This document shows, piece by piece, positions 17,866-26,311 of a stretch of DNA of 64,000 bases. This DNA comes from JBDTSW01 sp963782605. GTDB lineage: Bacteria; Actinomycetota; Thermoleophilia; Solirubrobacterales; 70-9. The notes under the pieces were generated by a model. That model saw only the letters and a list, made by a program, of their open reading frames with translations. It made no database searches and was not told where the DNA came from. The translations under genes were made by a program, and so were the position numbers. Positions within the stretch are counted from its first letter, which is position 1. Every line of letters starts with the position of its first letter. Location of the stretch: NCBI GenBank assembly GCA_963782605.1, contig CAWAKK010000008.1, forward strand, positions 12,895-76,894. The letters are read 5' to 3'.

Positions 17866-18750
17866 GTGACCGACATCCTCGCGATCTTCGGGCCTACAGC
17901 GGTGGGCAAGACCAGCCTTGCCATTGAGGTTGCCGCGCTCCTCCGCGACCGCGGGGACCGGCCCGTCGCCGTCAACTGCGACTCGATGCAGGTCTACGAG
18001 GGCCTCGAACTGTTGAGCGGCGCGGCGTCAACGGCCGAGCAGGAGGCGATCGAGCACCGGCTGCTCTCGTTCGTGCCGATCACGAATGAGTTCAGTGCCG
18101 GCGAATACGCAAACCTCGCCCATGCCGAGATCGATGGGCTGCTCGATGAAGGACGTCGGCCGCTTGTGGTCGGCGGGGCGGGCCTCTACCTGCGCGCGGC
18201 GCTGGCGGAGCTGGAACTGAGACCACCGGTGCCAGCGGGCGTGCGCGAGCAGGTCGAGCGGGACCTGGCCCAGCGCGGCACCGAAGCGCTGCACGCCGAG
18301 CTGCCGGGGCCCGTGGCGGCCGCGGTTCACGTCAACGACCGCAAGCGAATCGCCCGAATGACCGAGCTTCACCGCGCGGGCATTCCTCCCCATCTGAGCG
18401 CGGAGGGCCTGTGGACCGATCAGCCACGCCGGCCCACGACCTTGGTCGGCATCGAGTGCGAGCACGATGAGCTCGATCGGCGCATCGACAAGCGCGTCGA
18501 TGAGATGGTCGCTGCGGGGGCGGCGGAGGAGGTCCGCAGGGCGGACAAGGCCGGGGCGTCGCGCACTGCGCGCTCTGCGATCGGCTTTCAGGAATTGCTC
18601 AGAGGCGACGTCGAGGCGATGAAGAGCGCTCAGCGCCGCTTCGCTCGCCGCCAGCTCACCTGGATGCGAAAGATGCCTGGGGTGCGGCTCGTCGACCGAG
18701 CGGGGCGCTCAGACCGGGCTCTGGCGACGGAGATCGCCGCGTTCCTGTGA
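17866..18750 (+). CDS. miaA: tRNA dimethylallyltransferase
   Basis: 294 aa. P-loop GPTAVGKTS (9-17) and DSMQVYEG (catalytic Asp region) are near the N-terminus; VGGAGLYLRA, a C-terminal RRPTTLVGI-type segment and RRFARRQLTWMRK follow. MiaA transfers dimethylallyl from DMAPP to A37 of tRNA, providing the substrate for MiaB just upstream. GTG start. DMAPP would come from the MEP pathway, two genes of which (dxr, ispG) are in this window. Confidence 0.95.
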   Translation: MTDILAIFGPTAVGKTSLAIEVAALLRDRGDRPVAVNCDSMQVYEGLELLSGAASTAEQEAIEHRLLSFVPITNEFSAGEYANLAHAEIDGLLDEGRRPLVVGGAGLYLRAALAELELRPPVPAGVREQVERDLAQRGTEALHAELPGPVAAAVHVNDRKRIARMTELHRAGIPPHLSAEGLWTDQPRRPTTLVGIECEHDELDRRIDKRVDEMVAAGAAEEVRRADKAGASRTARSAIGFQELLRGDVEAMKSAQRRFARRQLTWMRKMPGVRLVDRAGRSDRALATEIAAFL

Positions 18751-18799
18751 GCGGGGTGAAGGGGCGAGGCGCTCGGCCGAACGGCTAGCTTCCGCTTCG

Positions 18800-19636
18800 A
18801 TGCGCTTCGAGAAGTGGACGGCACTCGGCAACGACTACGTGGTGATCGAGCACGAGGAGCTGCCGTGGACGCTCACCGAAGAGAGGATCCAGCGCATCTG
18901 TGAGCCTCACCACGGGGTGGGGTCGGATGGGATCCTGCTGCTTTCGCCAGCCGATGACCCCGAGCACGTCGCGCAGCTGCGGATCTTCAACCCCGACGGC
19001 TCCGAGGCCGAGCTCTCCGGAAACGGCGCCCGCGAGGCGGTGCTCTACCTGCGCGCCCACGGCTGGACCGAAGCCGACACCTTCACGATCATCACCAAGG
19101 CAGGCGAGGTGACGCCGACCATCACAGGTCCAGATACCACCCGGATGGAGATCGGTCGCGCCGCCGTGACCTCTTCCGACTATCCCTCCGGCCCACCGGA
19201 CGGCACCGGCGCGATCAAGTCCCGGGGACTCGAGTGGAGCTTCCAGCACGTGCATGTCGGCAACCCGCAATGCGCGATCGAGGTGGCCAACGGCCTTGAG
19301 GATCTGGACCTGAGCGCCATCGGCCCGGCGATCGAGTCGAACACCGAGCACTTCCCGAACCGCACCAACGTCTCCTTTTGGAGCGCCGACGGCTCCACGG
19401 TGCGAGCGCGCATCTTCGAACGCGGGGTGGGGGAGACGCTTTCATCCGGAACCGGTGCCAGCGGGGCCGCTGTCGCGGCCTTTCTGCGCGGTGCAGCGAG
19501 CCCGATCACCGTGAGGCTGGACGGCGGCGAGCTCGTCGTGGGGATCACGGACGAGCTCGACCTCACCCTCACCGGTGATGCGCACCCGGTGTACGCGGGG
19601 GAGCTCTCGGCGCAGTTCCTGCGGTCCCTCGACTAG
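18800..19636 (+). CDS. dapF: Diaminopimelate epimerase homologue lacking both catalytic cysteines
   Basis: 278 aa, normal DapF length and fold signatures: ALGNDYVV, GVGSDGIL, FNPDGSEAE, HFPNRTNV and FERGVGET. Canonical DapF interconverts LL- and meso-diaminopimelate using two cysteines. Here the first site reads LSGNGARE (S73 for Cys) and the second SSGTGAS (S216 for Cys). GNPHC is GNPQC (Q157). All are in-frame in a clean gene, so this is not a sequencing slip. Position after miaA matches actinobacterial dapF. Epimerase activity is uncertain: a divergent Ser/Ser epimerase, an isomerase/dehydratase of the same superfamily, or a weak enzyme are all possible. Confidence 0.85.
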   Translation: MRFEKWTALGNDYVVIEHEELPWTLTEERIQRICEPHHGVGSDGILLLSPADDPEHVAQLRIFNPDGSEAELSGNGAREAVLYLRAHGWTEADTFTIITKAGEVTPTITGPDTTRMEIGRAAVTSSDYPSGPPDGTGAIKSRGLEWSFQHVHVGNPQCAIEVANGLEDLDLSAIGPAIESNTEHFPNRTNVSFWSADGSTVRARIFERGVGETLSSGTGASGAAVAAFLRGAASPITVRLDGGELVVGITDELDLTLTGDAHPVYAGELSAQFLRSLD

Positions 19637-20178
19637 GCGCCGCTCGTCAGGTGGAAGTGCTTGTCGAGCGTCCGCGGGCCGTTGCAGCCGGAGGTGTCGG
19701 GCCAGCTCACGAACGCTGCCAGAAATAGATCCTCGCCGACGTCGGCGCTCATCACCGCATCCCAGACCCGTGCCCCGTGACCGCGAGTGCGCGCTTGGAG
19801 CGTGACCGGCACCTCCACCGGCTCGCCCGCCGGATCGCCGCGGTCGTTTGCCCGGGACCAAGCCGAAACCACGGCCGCTTCGGGCCGCTGATGCCAGCGC
19901 AACCGTAGCCGTAGCTCCTTCAGGCCCGGTCCCGTGACGAGCGCCGTCGGAAATCCGCCTGGCCCGTCGCTCACCTGAGCCACGCAGCCGGTCTCGTCGC
20001 CACGCGTCCACGCGTAGAAGTGGAAGCTGCCCCGCTGTTGGCCGCTGTCCGTGCGGAGCAGCATTCCGCCGCTCCCCGGCTGGGCGGCGATCGCTTGGTT
20101 CGTCGCACCGCTGAAGGCGCCAAGGACCAGAGCAGCGCTCGCCACACCTGCGACGAACCAGCGCCTCCGGCCAATCAT
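19633..20178 (-). CDS. Secreted protein of unknown function
   Basis: 181 aa from ATG 20178. The N-terminus IGRRRWFVAGVASAALVLGAFSG... ending near AIAA is a clear signal peptide. The mature part (LRTDSGQQRGSFHFYAWTRG; FLAAFVSWPDTSGCNG) looks beta-rich, with two cysteines, and I do not recognise a family. It fits exactly between dapF (4-nt stop overlap) and dapL (starts only 28 bp apart, divergent). The frame continues upstream to 20415, but that part is antisense to dapL. GC3 is high, in line with a real gene. Confidence 0.65.
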   Translation of the reverse strand: MIGRRRWFVAGVASAALVLGAFSGATNQAIAAQPGSGGMLLRTDSGQQRGSFHFYAWTRGDETGCVAQVSDGPGGFPTALVTGPGLKELRLRLRWHQRPEAAVVSAWSRANDRGDPAGEPVEVPVTLQARTRGHGARVWDAVMSADVGEDLFLAAFVSWPDTSGCNGPRTLDKHFHLTSGA

Positions 20179-20206
20179 CTTCTCCCGAAGATACCCTCCT
20201 GCCCGC

Positions 20207-21376
20207 ATGGCGCTGACTGACCCCTCCCGTCGCCTCGAGGCGATCCCGCCGTACAAGTTCGCCGAGCTCGAAAAGCAGGTGGCCACCAAGAGGGCGGCGG
20301 GGATAGACGTGATCAGCCTTGGGATCGGCGATCCCGACCACCCGACCTTCCCGCACGTCGTCGACGCGATGCAGCGGGCCGTCGCTGATCCCAGCACGCA
20401 CCAGTACCCGTCCAATCGCGGCCGCGAGGAGTTCCGCCAGGCGCTCTCGAGCTTCTACGAGCGCCGCTTCGGTGTTGAGATCAACCCGGAGACCGAGGTG
20501 ATGCCCGCGATCGGCGCCAAGGAGTGCATCTACAACCTTTCCTTCGCCTTCCTTGACCCCGGCGATGTGGCGTTGGTCTCCGATCCCGGCTATCCGGTCT
20601 ACACGGGGGGCCCGCTTCTGGCCGGCGCCGAGGCGGTGCTGCTCCCGCTCGAGCCGGAGCTGGGCTTCGCCCCCAATTTCGAGAGGCTCGACGCCGAGAC
20701 GCTGGGCCGCGCCCGCCTGCTCTTCATCAACTACCCGAACAACCCGACGGGCGCGATCGCACCCGACGGCCTCTTCGAGCGTGCCGTTGAGCTCGGCCGC
20801 CAGCACGACATCCTGATCGTTCACGACAACGCCTATTCCGAGACCACCTACGACGGCTACGTGGCGCCGAGCTTCCTGGAGACACCCGGGGCGAAGGGCG
20901 TGGGCGTCGAGGTGTTCTCGCTCTCCAAGGGCTTCAACATGACCGGCTGGCGCTGTGCGGCGATCCTGGGGAACGCCGACGCCGTGGCCGCGTACTGGCG
21001 GCTCAAGTCGAACATCGACTCCGGCCTCTTCGAGGCGGTCCAGCTCGCCGGCGTCGCCGCCCTCGACGGGCCGCGAGGGGCGATCGACGAGATGAACTCG
21101 ATCTACGCGCGGCGGCGCGACCTTGTCGTGGGCGCGCTGCGCGAGATCGGGGTCGAGGTCGAGGCGCCGAAGGGGACGATCTACGTGTGGGCGCCGGTGC
21201 CCGACGGCCACACCTCGACCTCGTTCGCGGAGCTGGCGCTCGAGGAGGCCGCCGTCGTGATCTCACCCGGGTCGATGTACGGCCCCTCGGGTGAGGGCTT
21301 CTTCCGGATCTCGCTCACGACACCCGACGAGCGCATCACCGAGGCGGTCGAGCGCATGCGCGAACACATGGGCTGA
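20207..21376 (+). CDS. dapL: LL-diaminopimelate aminotransferase
   Basis: 389 aa fold-type I aminotransferase. SLGIGDPD (37-44), YPSNRG substrate loop (67-72), INYPNNPTG (174-182), HDNAYSE (206-212) and PLP-binding K241 in SLSKGFNMTGWR closely match DapL, which converts tetrahydrodipicolinate directly to LL-diaminopimelate. ATG 20207 is chosen; the longer frame from 20051 is antisense to the secreted-protein gene. With dapA and dapF nearby this implies the aminotransferase variant of lysine/DAP synthesis. Sequence alone cannot fully exclude another aminotransferase specificity. Confidence 0.88.
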   Translation: MALTDPSRRLEAIPPYKFAELEKQVATKRAAGIDVISLGIGDPDHPTFPHVVDAMQRAVADPSTHQYPSNRGREEFRQALSSFYERRFGVEINPETEVMPAIGAKECIYNLSFAFLDPGDVALVSDPGYPVYTGGPLLAGAEAVLLPLEPELGFAPNFERLDAETLGRARLLFINYPNNPTGAIAPDGLFERAVELGRQHDILIVHDNAYSETTYDGYVAPSFLETPGAKGVGVEVFSLSKGFNMTGWRCAAILGNADAVAAYWRLKSNIDSGLFEAVQLAGVAALDGPRGAIDEMNSIYARRRDLVVGALREIGVEVEAPKGTIYVWAPVPDGHTSTSFAELALEEAAVVISPGSMYGPSGEGFFRISLTTPDERITEAVERMREHMG

Positions 21377-21377
21377 G

Positions 21378-21812
21378 ATGGGGTCCGACGAGCGCCGCGA
21401 GAAGCGCCGTCGTACCGCCTCGATCTCCCCGTTCGAGCCGCGCTACGCATTCTCGCGCGCAATCCGCGCAGGCGACCGAATCCTCGTAGCGGGCACCGCT
21501 CCGGTCTGGCCGGATGGCGAATGCGACCCAGATCCCGGCGCGCAGGCGAAGCGCTGCCTCGAGATCATCAGCGAGGCGCTCGGGGAGCTCGGCGCGGACT
21601 TAAATGACGTTGTCCGCACCCGCATGTTCGTGACCTCGCCGGATCACGCCGACGCGGTGGGGGAGGCCCACGCCGAGTTCCTCGGCGAGGCCAGACCGGC
21701 GGCGACGATGGTGGTGGTGGCGGGCCTGCTCGACCCGCGCTGGAAGGTCGAGATCGAGGCGGAGGCGCAACTCGATTCGAGCCGAGCCCGCCCTGATCTT
21801 CGGGCGCGTTAG
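21378..21812 (+). CDS. RidA (YjgF/UK114) family protein
   Basis: 144 aa from ATG 21378, one base after the dapL stop. The region PFEPRYAFSRAIRAGDRILVAGTAPVWPDG, then ALGELGADLNDVVRTRMFVT and ARPAATMVVVAGLLDPRWKVEIEAEA is the RidA trimer fold with the conserved Arg (R in VVRTRMFV). RidA proteins deaminate reactive enamine/imine intermediates released by PLP enzymes, which suits its coupling to the PLP enzyme DapL. The C-terminal ten residues after EIEAEAQ are extra. Confidence 0.88.
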   Translation: MGSDERREKRRRTASISPFEPRYAFSRAIRAGDRILVAGTAPVWPDGECDPDPGAQAKRCLEIISEALGELGADLNDVVRTRMFVTSPDHADAVGEAHAEFLGEARPAATMVVVAGLLDPRWKVEIEAEAQLDSSRARPDLRAR

Positions 21813-21943
21813 GGTTCGGCACGCGGCGGCCCGCACTCTTGCCGACGACATCCAGGAAGCCTGCACGAACCTCGACAAGCGGGGACGGCTTCCTGACTCC
21901 GTCCGCCAGCTCGCGAAGACCCAGCCGGGCATGTAGATACCGG

Positions 21944-21963
21944 CCGGGCCTGGACCGGCCCGG
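21944..21963 (+). terminator. Hairpin between ridA-like and GH114-like genes
   Basis: CCGGGCC (21944-21950) pairs with GGCCCGG (21957-21963), loop TGGACC. It may end the dapL-ridA transcript. No U-tract. It lies 40 nt before the next ATG, so a leader role is also possible. Confidence 0.45.
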
Positions 21964-22002
21964 ACTGCAACCTATGCTTTTAGTCGGCGGTGAAAAGCGA
22001 CG

Positions 22003-22926
22003 ATGAATGAAGCGATGAGGCGGGGTCTCGGAGCGGCGATCGCCGCCGGCATGGGCATGCTGGCGGTGTTGGCTACCGCGGTCCCTTCCGGCGCCGGAGC
22101 GCCGGTTGCGGCCGAGAGCTGGGCGTTCGCGATCGGCAACCACACCCTTGACGGGCCGCCATCAGAGGTGGGCACGCGCTACGAGGGCTTCGACATCGTC
22201 GTCATCGACGGCGAGGAGGCCAGCCCGGGTGAGGTGAGCGCGATCGCCGACGGCAACACGCTCGCGCTCGCGTACCTGAGCGCCGGCACGATCGAGGGGT
22301 GGCGCGGCTGGTACGAAAAGGTCAAGCGCTATCGCCTCAAGGCATGGCAGGACTGGAGGGACGAATGGTTCGCCGACACATCTAGGCCTGCCTTCCGGCA
22401 GAAGCTCACCGCCATCGCCGAGGAGGAGATCCTCACGAAGGCCTTCGACGGGCTCTTCCTCGACAACACCGACATGGTCGAGGCAAAGCGCCACCGCGCT
22501 CAGCGTGCCGGCATGGCACGGCTGATCCAGATGCTTGACGGGGCGGCCGGCCCGGAAAGGCTGCTGTTCACCCAGAACGGGGCGCCCGGAATGCTCCACG
22601 GGTACCCGGGGCAGGATGTGGAACCCCTCATCGACCACTTCGAGGGATGGAACCGCGAGGACGTCACCTGGACGTTCGACTTCGACAGGCGCCGCTACGT
22701 GCGTAACCCCCGCGCTGACCGAGAGGCGGCGCTCGAGGAGCTGGCCGCGATCCGGGCGGAGGGGCTCGTCACCAGCGCCACCGACTACGTGGAGCTCGAC
22801 GACGGGCTCTCGGCCGGCGAGTGCAGGTCGGTCGAAAACGCCGAGGGTGTGGGCGCGCTCTCCTATCTGGGCAACATCGGCCTCACGAGAAAGGCCGTTG
22901 AGGCGAACCCGCCTGATTGCGGGTAG
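22003..22926 (+). CDS. Secreted GH114/TM1410-like glycoside hydrolase
   Basis: 307 aa with an N-terminal signal peptide (AAIAAGMGMLAVLATAVPSGAGA). The mature part has the TIM-barrel pattern of the GH114/endo-alpha-1,4-polygalactosaminidase clan: FDIVVIDGEEA (strand-end Asp), LAYLSAGTIEGWR, KAFDGLFLDNTDM (D154, candidate catalytic residue), LLFTQNG, and TSATDYVE near the end. Such proteins cleave or bind galactosamine-type polysaccharides. It stands between ridA and hflX with no sugar genes adjacent. The family call is moderately sure; the substrate is unknown. Confidence 0.7.
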   Translation: MNEAMRRGLGAAIAAGMGMLAVLATAVPSGAGAPVAAESWAFAIGNHTLDGPPSEVGTRYEGFDIVVIDGEEASPGEVSAIADGNTLALAYLSAGTIEGWRGWYEKVKRYRLKAWQDWRDEWFADTSRPAFRQKLTAIAEEEILTKAFDGLFLDNTDMVEAKRHRAQRAGMARLIQMLDGAAGPERLLFTQNGAPGMLHGYPGQDVEPLIDHFEGWNREDVTWTFDFDRRRYVRNPRADREAALEELAAIRAEGLVTSATDYVELDDGLSAGECRSVENAEGVGALSYLGNIGLTRKAVEANPPDCG

Positions 22927-22948
22927 TCGCCCGCCTACACTGCAACTC

Positions 22949-24328
22949 GTGCTCAAAGCGCGCCACGGTCACAACTCCGGAACGCCGAATGGCGCCGGTG
23001 AGGCCGGTGTCGCAAACGCCCGTGCGCGCCAGCGGGCGCTGGCTGTCGGCGTCGTAACCGGCCCGCCCGGCGAGGGCGAGGATCAGCTAGCCGAGCTCAA
23101 GGAGCTGCTGCGAACCGCCGGGGTGGCGACAGCCGCAGAGATGACGCAGGTCCGGCCCGAGCCGGATCCGGACCGCTACCTGGGCCGCGGCAAGCTGACG
23201 GAGCTGAGAGCGGAGCTGAAGCGCGCGAACGCCAACCTGGTCGCGACCGACGATGAGCTCGCCCCTCGGCAGGAGCGCAACCTCGAGGCGGCGCTCGGCG
23301 TGCCGGTGATCGACCGCACCGCCGTGATCCTCGACATCTTCGCCGACCACGCGCACACGGCCGAGGGCAAGCTGCAGGTTGAGCTGGCGCAGCTCGAGTA
23401 CAACCTGGCCCGGATGAGGGGGCTGTGGACGCACCTCGAGCGCCTCGGGGCCGGGCGCATGGACGGGGGTATCGGCACCCGTGGACCGGGTGAGTCCCAG
23501 ATCGAGACCGACCGCCGCCTCGCCCGCGACCGGATCGCGGCGCTGCGCCGGAAGCTGAAGGGGCTGGAGAAGAACCGGACCGTTATGCGCGCTCGGCGCG
23601 ATGCTGCAAGCGTTCCCACCATCGCCCTTGCCGGCTACACGAACGCGGGCAAGTCGACCCTCCTGAACGCGCTCACCGGCGCCGAGGTGGGGGTGGGGGA
23701 CAGGCTCTTTCACACGCTCGACCCCACCACACGTTCCTACCGTCACGATGGCCGCGACTACCTCATCACCGACACCGTCGGCTTCATTCGCAAGCTCCCA
23801 CATCAGCTCGTCGAGGCCTTCATGGCGACGCTCGAGGAGACGCGGCGCGCCGACCTGATCGTGCATGTCGTCGACGGCTCCGAGAACCCGGAATCGAGAC
23901 GCGGCGCGATGGAGGCGGTCGACTCGGTGCTGGAGGAGCTGGGCGCGGGCGATCAGCCGCGCCTGCTCGCGGTCAACAAGCTCGACCTGCTCGACGCGGA
24001 TGCCCGACGGGACCTGCTGGTCGGGCGAGCGGATGTCCTCGGCATCTCGGCGGCCACGGGGGAAGGGCTCGACGAGCTGCGCAGCCGGATCGCGCAGGCT
24101 TTCGAGGAGACGCTGAGCGAGGTCGAGCTGCTGGTCCCATACGAGGACGGCGGCCGGCTTTCCGAGCTCCATGCCCTCGCCGGCGACCTCGAGCGTGAGG
24201 ATCGCCCCGACGGCGTCCTCGTCAAAGCGCGCGTGCCGACATCTCTCACCCACCGCTTCGCCGAGTTTGCGGTGAACGGCACCGGCGATGGCTGGGTTTC
24301 GGTCGACGGCTCCCTGAGCGACGACTAG
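22949..24328 (+). CDS. hflX: Ribosome-associated GTPase HflX
   Basis: 459 aa from GTG 22949, the start that leaves no overlap with the upstream secreted-enzyme gene. The N-terminal HflX domain (about 40-140; GRGKLTEL, VIDRTAVILDIFADHAHTAEGKLQVELAQLEY) is followed by the glycine-rich GGIGTRGPGESQIE. The G domain has G1 GYTNAGKST (from 229), G3 DTVGF, G4 NKLD and G5 SAATGEG. HflX binds the 50S subunit and splits stalled ribosomes in stress. The miaA-dapF-hflX linkage is ancestral in bacteria. Confidence 0.95.
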   Translation: MLKARHGHNSGTPNGAGEAGVANARARQRALAVGVVTGPPGEGEDQLAELKELLRTAGVATAAEMTQVRPEPDPDRYLGRGKLTELRAELKRANANLVATDDELAPRQERNLEAALGVPVIDRTAVILDIFADHAHTAEGKLQVELAQLEYNLARMRGLWTHLERLGAGRMDGGIGTRGPGESQIETDRRLARDRIAALRRKLKGLEKNRTVMRARRDAASVPTIALAGYTNAGKSTLLNALTGAEVGVGDRLFHTLDPTTRSYRHDGRDYLITDTVGFIRKLPHQLVEAFMATLEETRRADLIVHVVDGSENPESRRGAMEAVDSVLEELGAGDQPRLLAVNKLDLLDADARRDLLVGRADVLGISAATGEGLDELRSRIAQAFEETLSEVELLVPYEDGGRLSELHALAGDLEREDRPDGVLVKARVPTSLTHRFAEFAVNGTGDGWVSVDGSLSDD

Positions 24329-24338
24329 CCTCGGGCGC

Positions 24339-24770
24339 GTGGACCTTCTGGTAAGGCGCCTCTCGGACGAGGCCACGCTGCCAACCCGTGCGCACGAGGG
24401 AGACGCGGGCCTCGATCTCTACGCGGCCGAGGCCGCCGTGCTCGCGCCGGGCGAGCGCGCGAGCGTGGGCACGGGCGTTGCGGTCGAGATCCCTGCCGGG
24501 CACGCCGGCCTCGTGCTGCCGCGTTCCGGCCTTGCAGCCCGGCACGGAATCGCCCTGGTGAATGCGCCGGGCCTGATCGACTCCGGCTACCGCGGAGAGC
24601 TGCGCGTGCTGTTGCTGAACACGGATCGCGCGACCGGCTTCGAGGTCGTCGTGGGCGAGCGGATCGCCCAACTCGTGGTGACGCCCTTCGCTGAGGCCGT
24701 GCCCGTGGAGGCCGCTGAGCTGGCGGTGAGCGTTCGTGGTGAGGGCGGGTTCGGCTCGAGCGGTCGTTAG
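24339..24770 (+). CDS. dut: dUTP diphosphatase
   Basis: 143 aa trimeric dUTPase with all five motifs: AGLDLYA (I), PRSGLAARHG (II), GLIDSGYRGELRVLLLN (III), GERIAQLVVTP (IV) and GEGGFGSSGR (V, P-loop-like tail). It removes dUTP and supplies dUMP for thymidylate. GTG 24339, 10 nt after hflX. It is the last gene of the plus-strand run and converges with gatD across a 59-bp gap that holds nothing recognisable. Confidence 0.95.
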   Translation: MDLLVRRLSDEATLPTRAHEGDAGLDLYAAEAAVLAPGERASVGTGVAVEIPAGHAGLVLPRSGLAARHGIALVNAPGLIDSGYRGELRVLLLNTDRATGFEVVVGERIAQLVVTPFAEAVPVEAAELAVSVRGEGGFGSSGR

Positions 24771-24829
24771 CTCCTGGATGGAATCGCTCTGAGCGCGATG
24801 CTCGCAGCGTCCGCAGGACTGGACGATCG

Positions 24830-25573
24830 TCAGCCGACGCCCGCGGCCGTCTTCGCCGACTCGTGCGCCGCATGCTCGAGCGTGTCGTCGAGCGCCGAGA
24901 GGTCGGGCAGGGCACCCTCGCGCCTTGAGAGGGCGAGAGCGATCAGGTAGTCGGCCAGCGCGCTGTTCTTCGGCAGGAGGGGGCCGTGCAGGTAGGTGCC
25001 GAACATGTTGAGCCGGCGCACGCCCTCGTAGCCATCGTCGCCGTTGTTGCCGTGACCCCGCAGCACGTTGCCGAGCGGGCTGGCCTCTGGGCCGAGGTAC
25101 GTGCGTCCGCCATGGTTCTCGAACCCGGCGACCGTCAGGGGCGGGCTGTCATCGACCTTGACCTCGATCGCCACGTTCCCGATCAGCCGCTCGCCCTCGC
25201 CGCGTACGGTCTCGAGGTCCGCCAAGCCGAGGCCTTCGATTCGCTCGGGGCCGAGCTGGTAGGAGTGGCCGAGGAGCTGGTAGCCGCCGCAGACGGCAAG
25301 GACGACCGCCCCGTCCTCCACCGCGGCCGTGAGCCCGTCGCGCTTCGTGGCGCGCATGTCCTTCGCCACTAGTCGCTGGTCTCGGTCCTGGCCGCCGCCG
25401 ATGTAGATGAGGTCGTGGTCCGCGGGATCGAAGCGCTCGCCGGGGCCCGCCACGGCGTAGGAGAAGTCGATGTCGCGCCACTCGCAGCGACGGCGCAGGA
25501 AGATGATGTTGCCGCGGTCCGCGTAGATGTTCATCTGCTCCGGATAGAGAGCCAGCAGGCGAAGCTCCATCAT
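24830..25573 (-). CDS. gatD: Lipid II isoglutaminyl synthase, glutaminase subunit GatD
   Basis: 247 aa class I glutamine amidotransferase of the cobyric-acid-synthase type: YPEQMNIYADRGN start, YIGGGQDRDQ, nucleophile C95 in AVCGGYQLLG, and catalytic H196 in GTYLHGPLL. With MurT it amidates the alpha-carboxyl of D-Glu in lipid II stem peptides, giving D-isoglutamine, which is needed for efficient cross-linking. It is last in the kinase-murT-methyltransferase-gatD operon. ATG 25573 overlaps the methyltransferase stop (ATGA); ATG 25570 also fits. Confidence 0.92.
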   Translation of the reverse strand: MMELRLLALYPEQMNIYADRGNIIFLRRRCEWRDIDFSYAVAGPGERFDPADHDLIYIGGGQDRDQRLVAKDMRATKRDGLTAAVEDGAVVLAVCGGYQLLGHSYQLGPERIEGLGLADLETVRGEGERLIGNVAIEVKVDDSPPLTVAGFENHGGRTYLGPEASPLGNVLRGHGNNGDDGYEGVRRLNMFGTYLHGPLLPKNSALADYLIALALSRREGALPDLSALDDTLEHAAHESAKTAAGVG

Positions 25574-26311
25574 CGCTCTCTCTCGAGGAGGACCACGGTG
25601 CTGCCGACGTGGGAGTCGGAATCCGCGATCGGATGGCGACCGGCGGGCACAAGGTTCGCGGCGGCGGCCTCCCGTTCGAGGGTGGAGGCGTCGAGGACAT
25701 CGAGAAGGTCGGTGTGCACGAACTCCTCGAGGTCGCCCTTCGGGGAAACGGTCTGGCGCAGCCGCCGCACCACGAGCTGGCCGTCGCGTGCGACGACGTC
25801 GAGCGGCAGGCTCGAGTAGACCCACCCGTCGCGCTCCCGGGCGTCGGGAAGCATGCTCTCGCCGGCCATCCCCACGACGCTCTCGGTTCCCTCAACGATC
25901 GCGAGCGCGGCCACACCACCCGGCGCGAGCGAACGAGCCATGCCCTCGAGAGCAGCGCGCCGCCCGGCGCAACCCTCAAGGAGCTGAATCAGCTGCATCG
26001 CGCCGATCACAAGCGAGTACGGGCCACCCGAGATCCCGTCACGGACGTCCTCCGTTCGCACCTCCACCGCCAATTGCTCGAGCTCAGCCCGAGAGTCGAG
26101 GATGGAGGCCAGCCTGTGGTCGAGCTCAACGGCGTCGAGCGTGTAACCACGTCGCGCCAGGTGAAGCGCGACGCGGCCCGTACCGGCACCGAGCTCCAGG
26201 ATCGGATTCGCCACAGGTGCCGGCCAGGGTCTCCCAGAATTGGAGATCGTCGGAGTAGGCCCCGCACTCCACGTCGTGCCAAACGGGCTCGTGCCCGGTT
26301 GCGGCGTTCAC
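25570..26311 (-). CDS. SAM-dependent methyltransferase between murT and gatD, frameshifted
   Basis: Class I methyltransferase. GTG 26311 overlaps the murT stop (GTGA), and the first ~30 codons (HDVECGAYSDDLQFWETLAG) are the usual N-terminal helix of this family. The SAM motif LELGAGTGRVALHLA and the rest (to TGA 25570) are in another frame. The switch is at 26219-26224: removing one base (for example 26221) gives ETLAAPVANPILELG. As written, a shorter product from GTG 26214 (214 aa) would lack the first helix. Both ends keep 4-nt overlaps with murT and gatD, so the gene belongs to this operon. The substrate is unknown; a cell-wall precursor is a guess from context. Confidence 0.8.
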
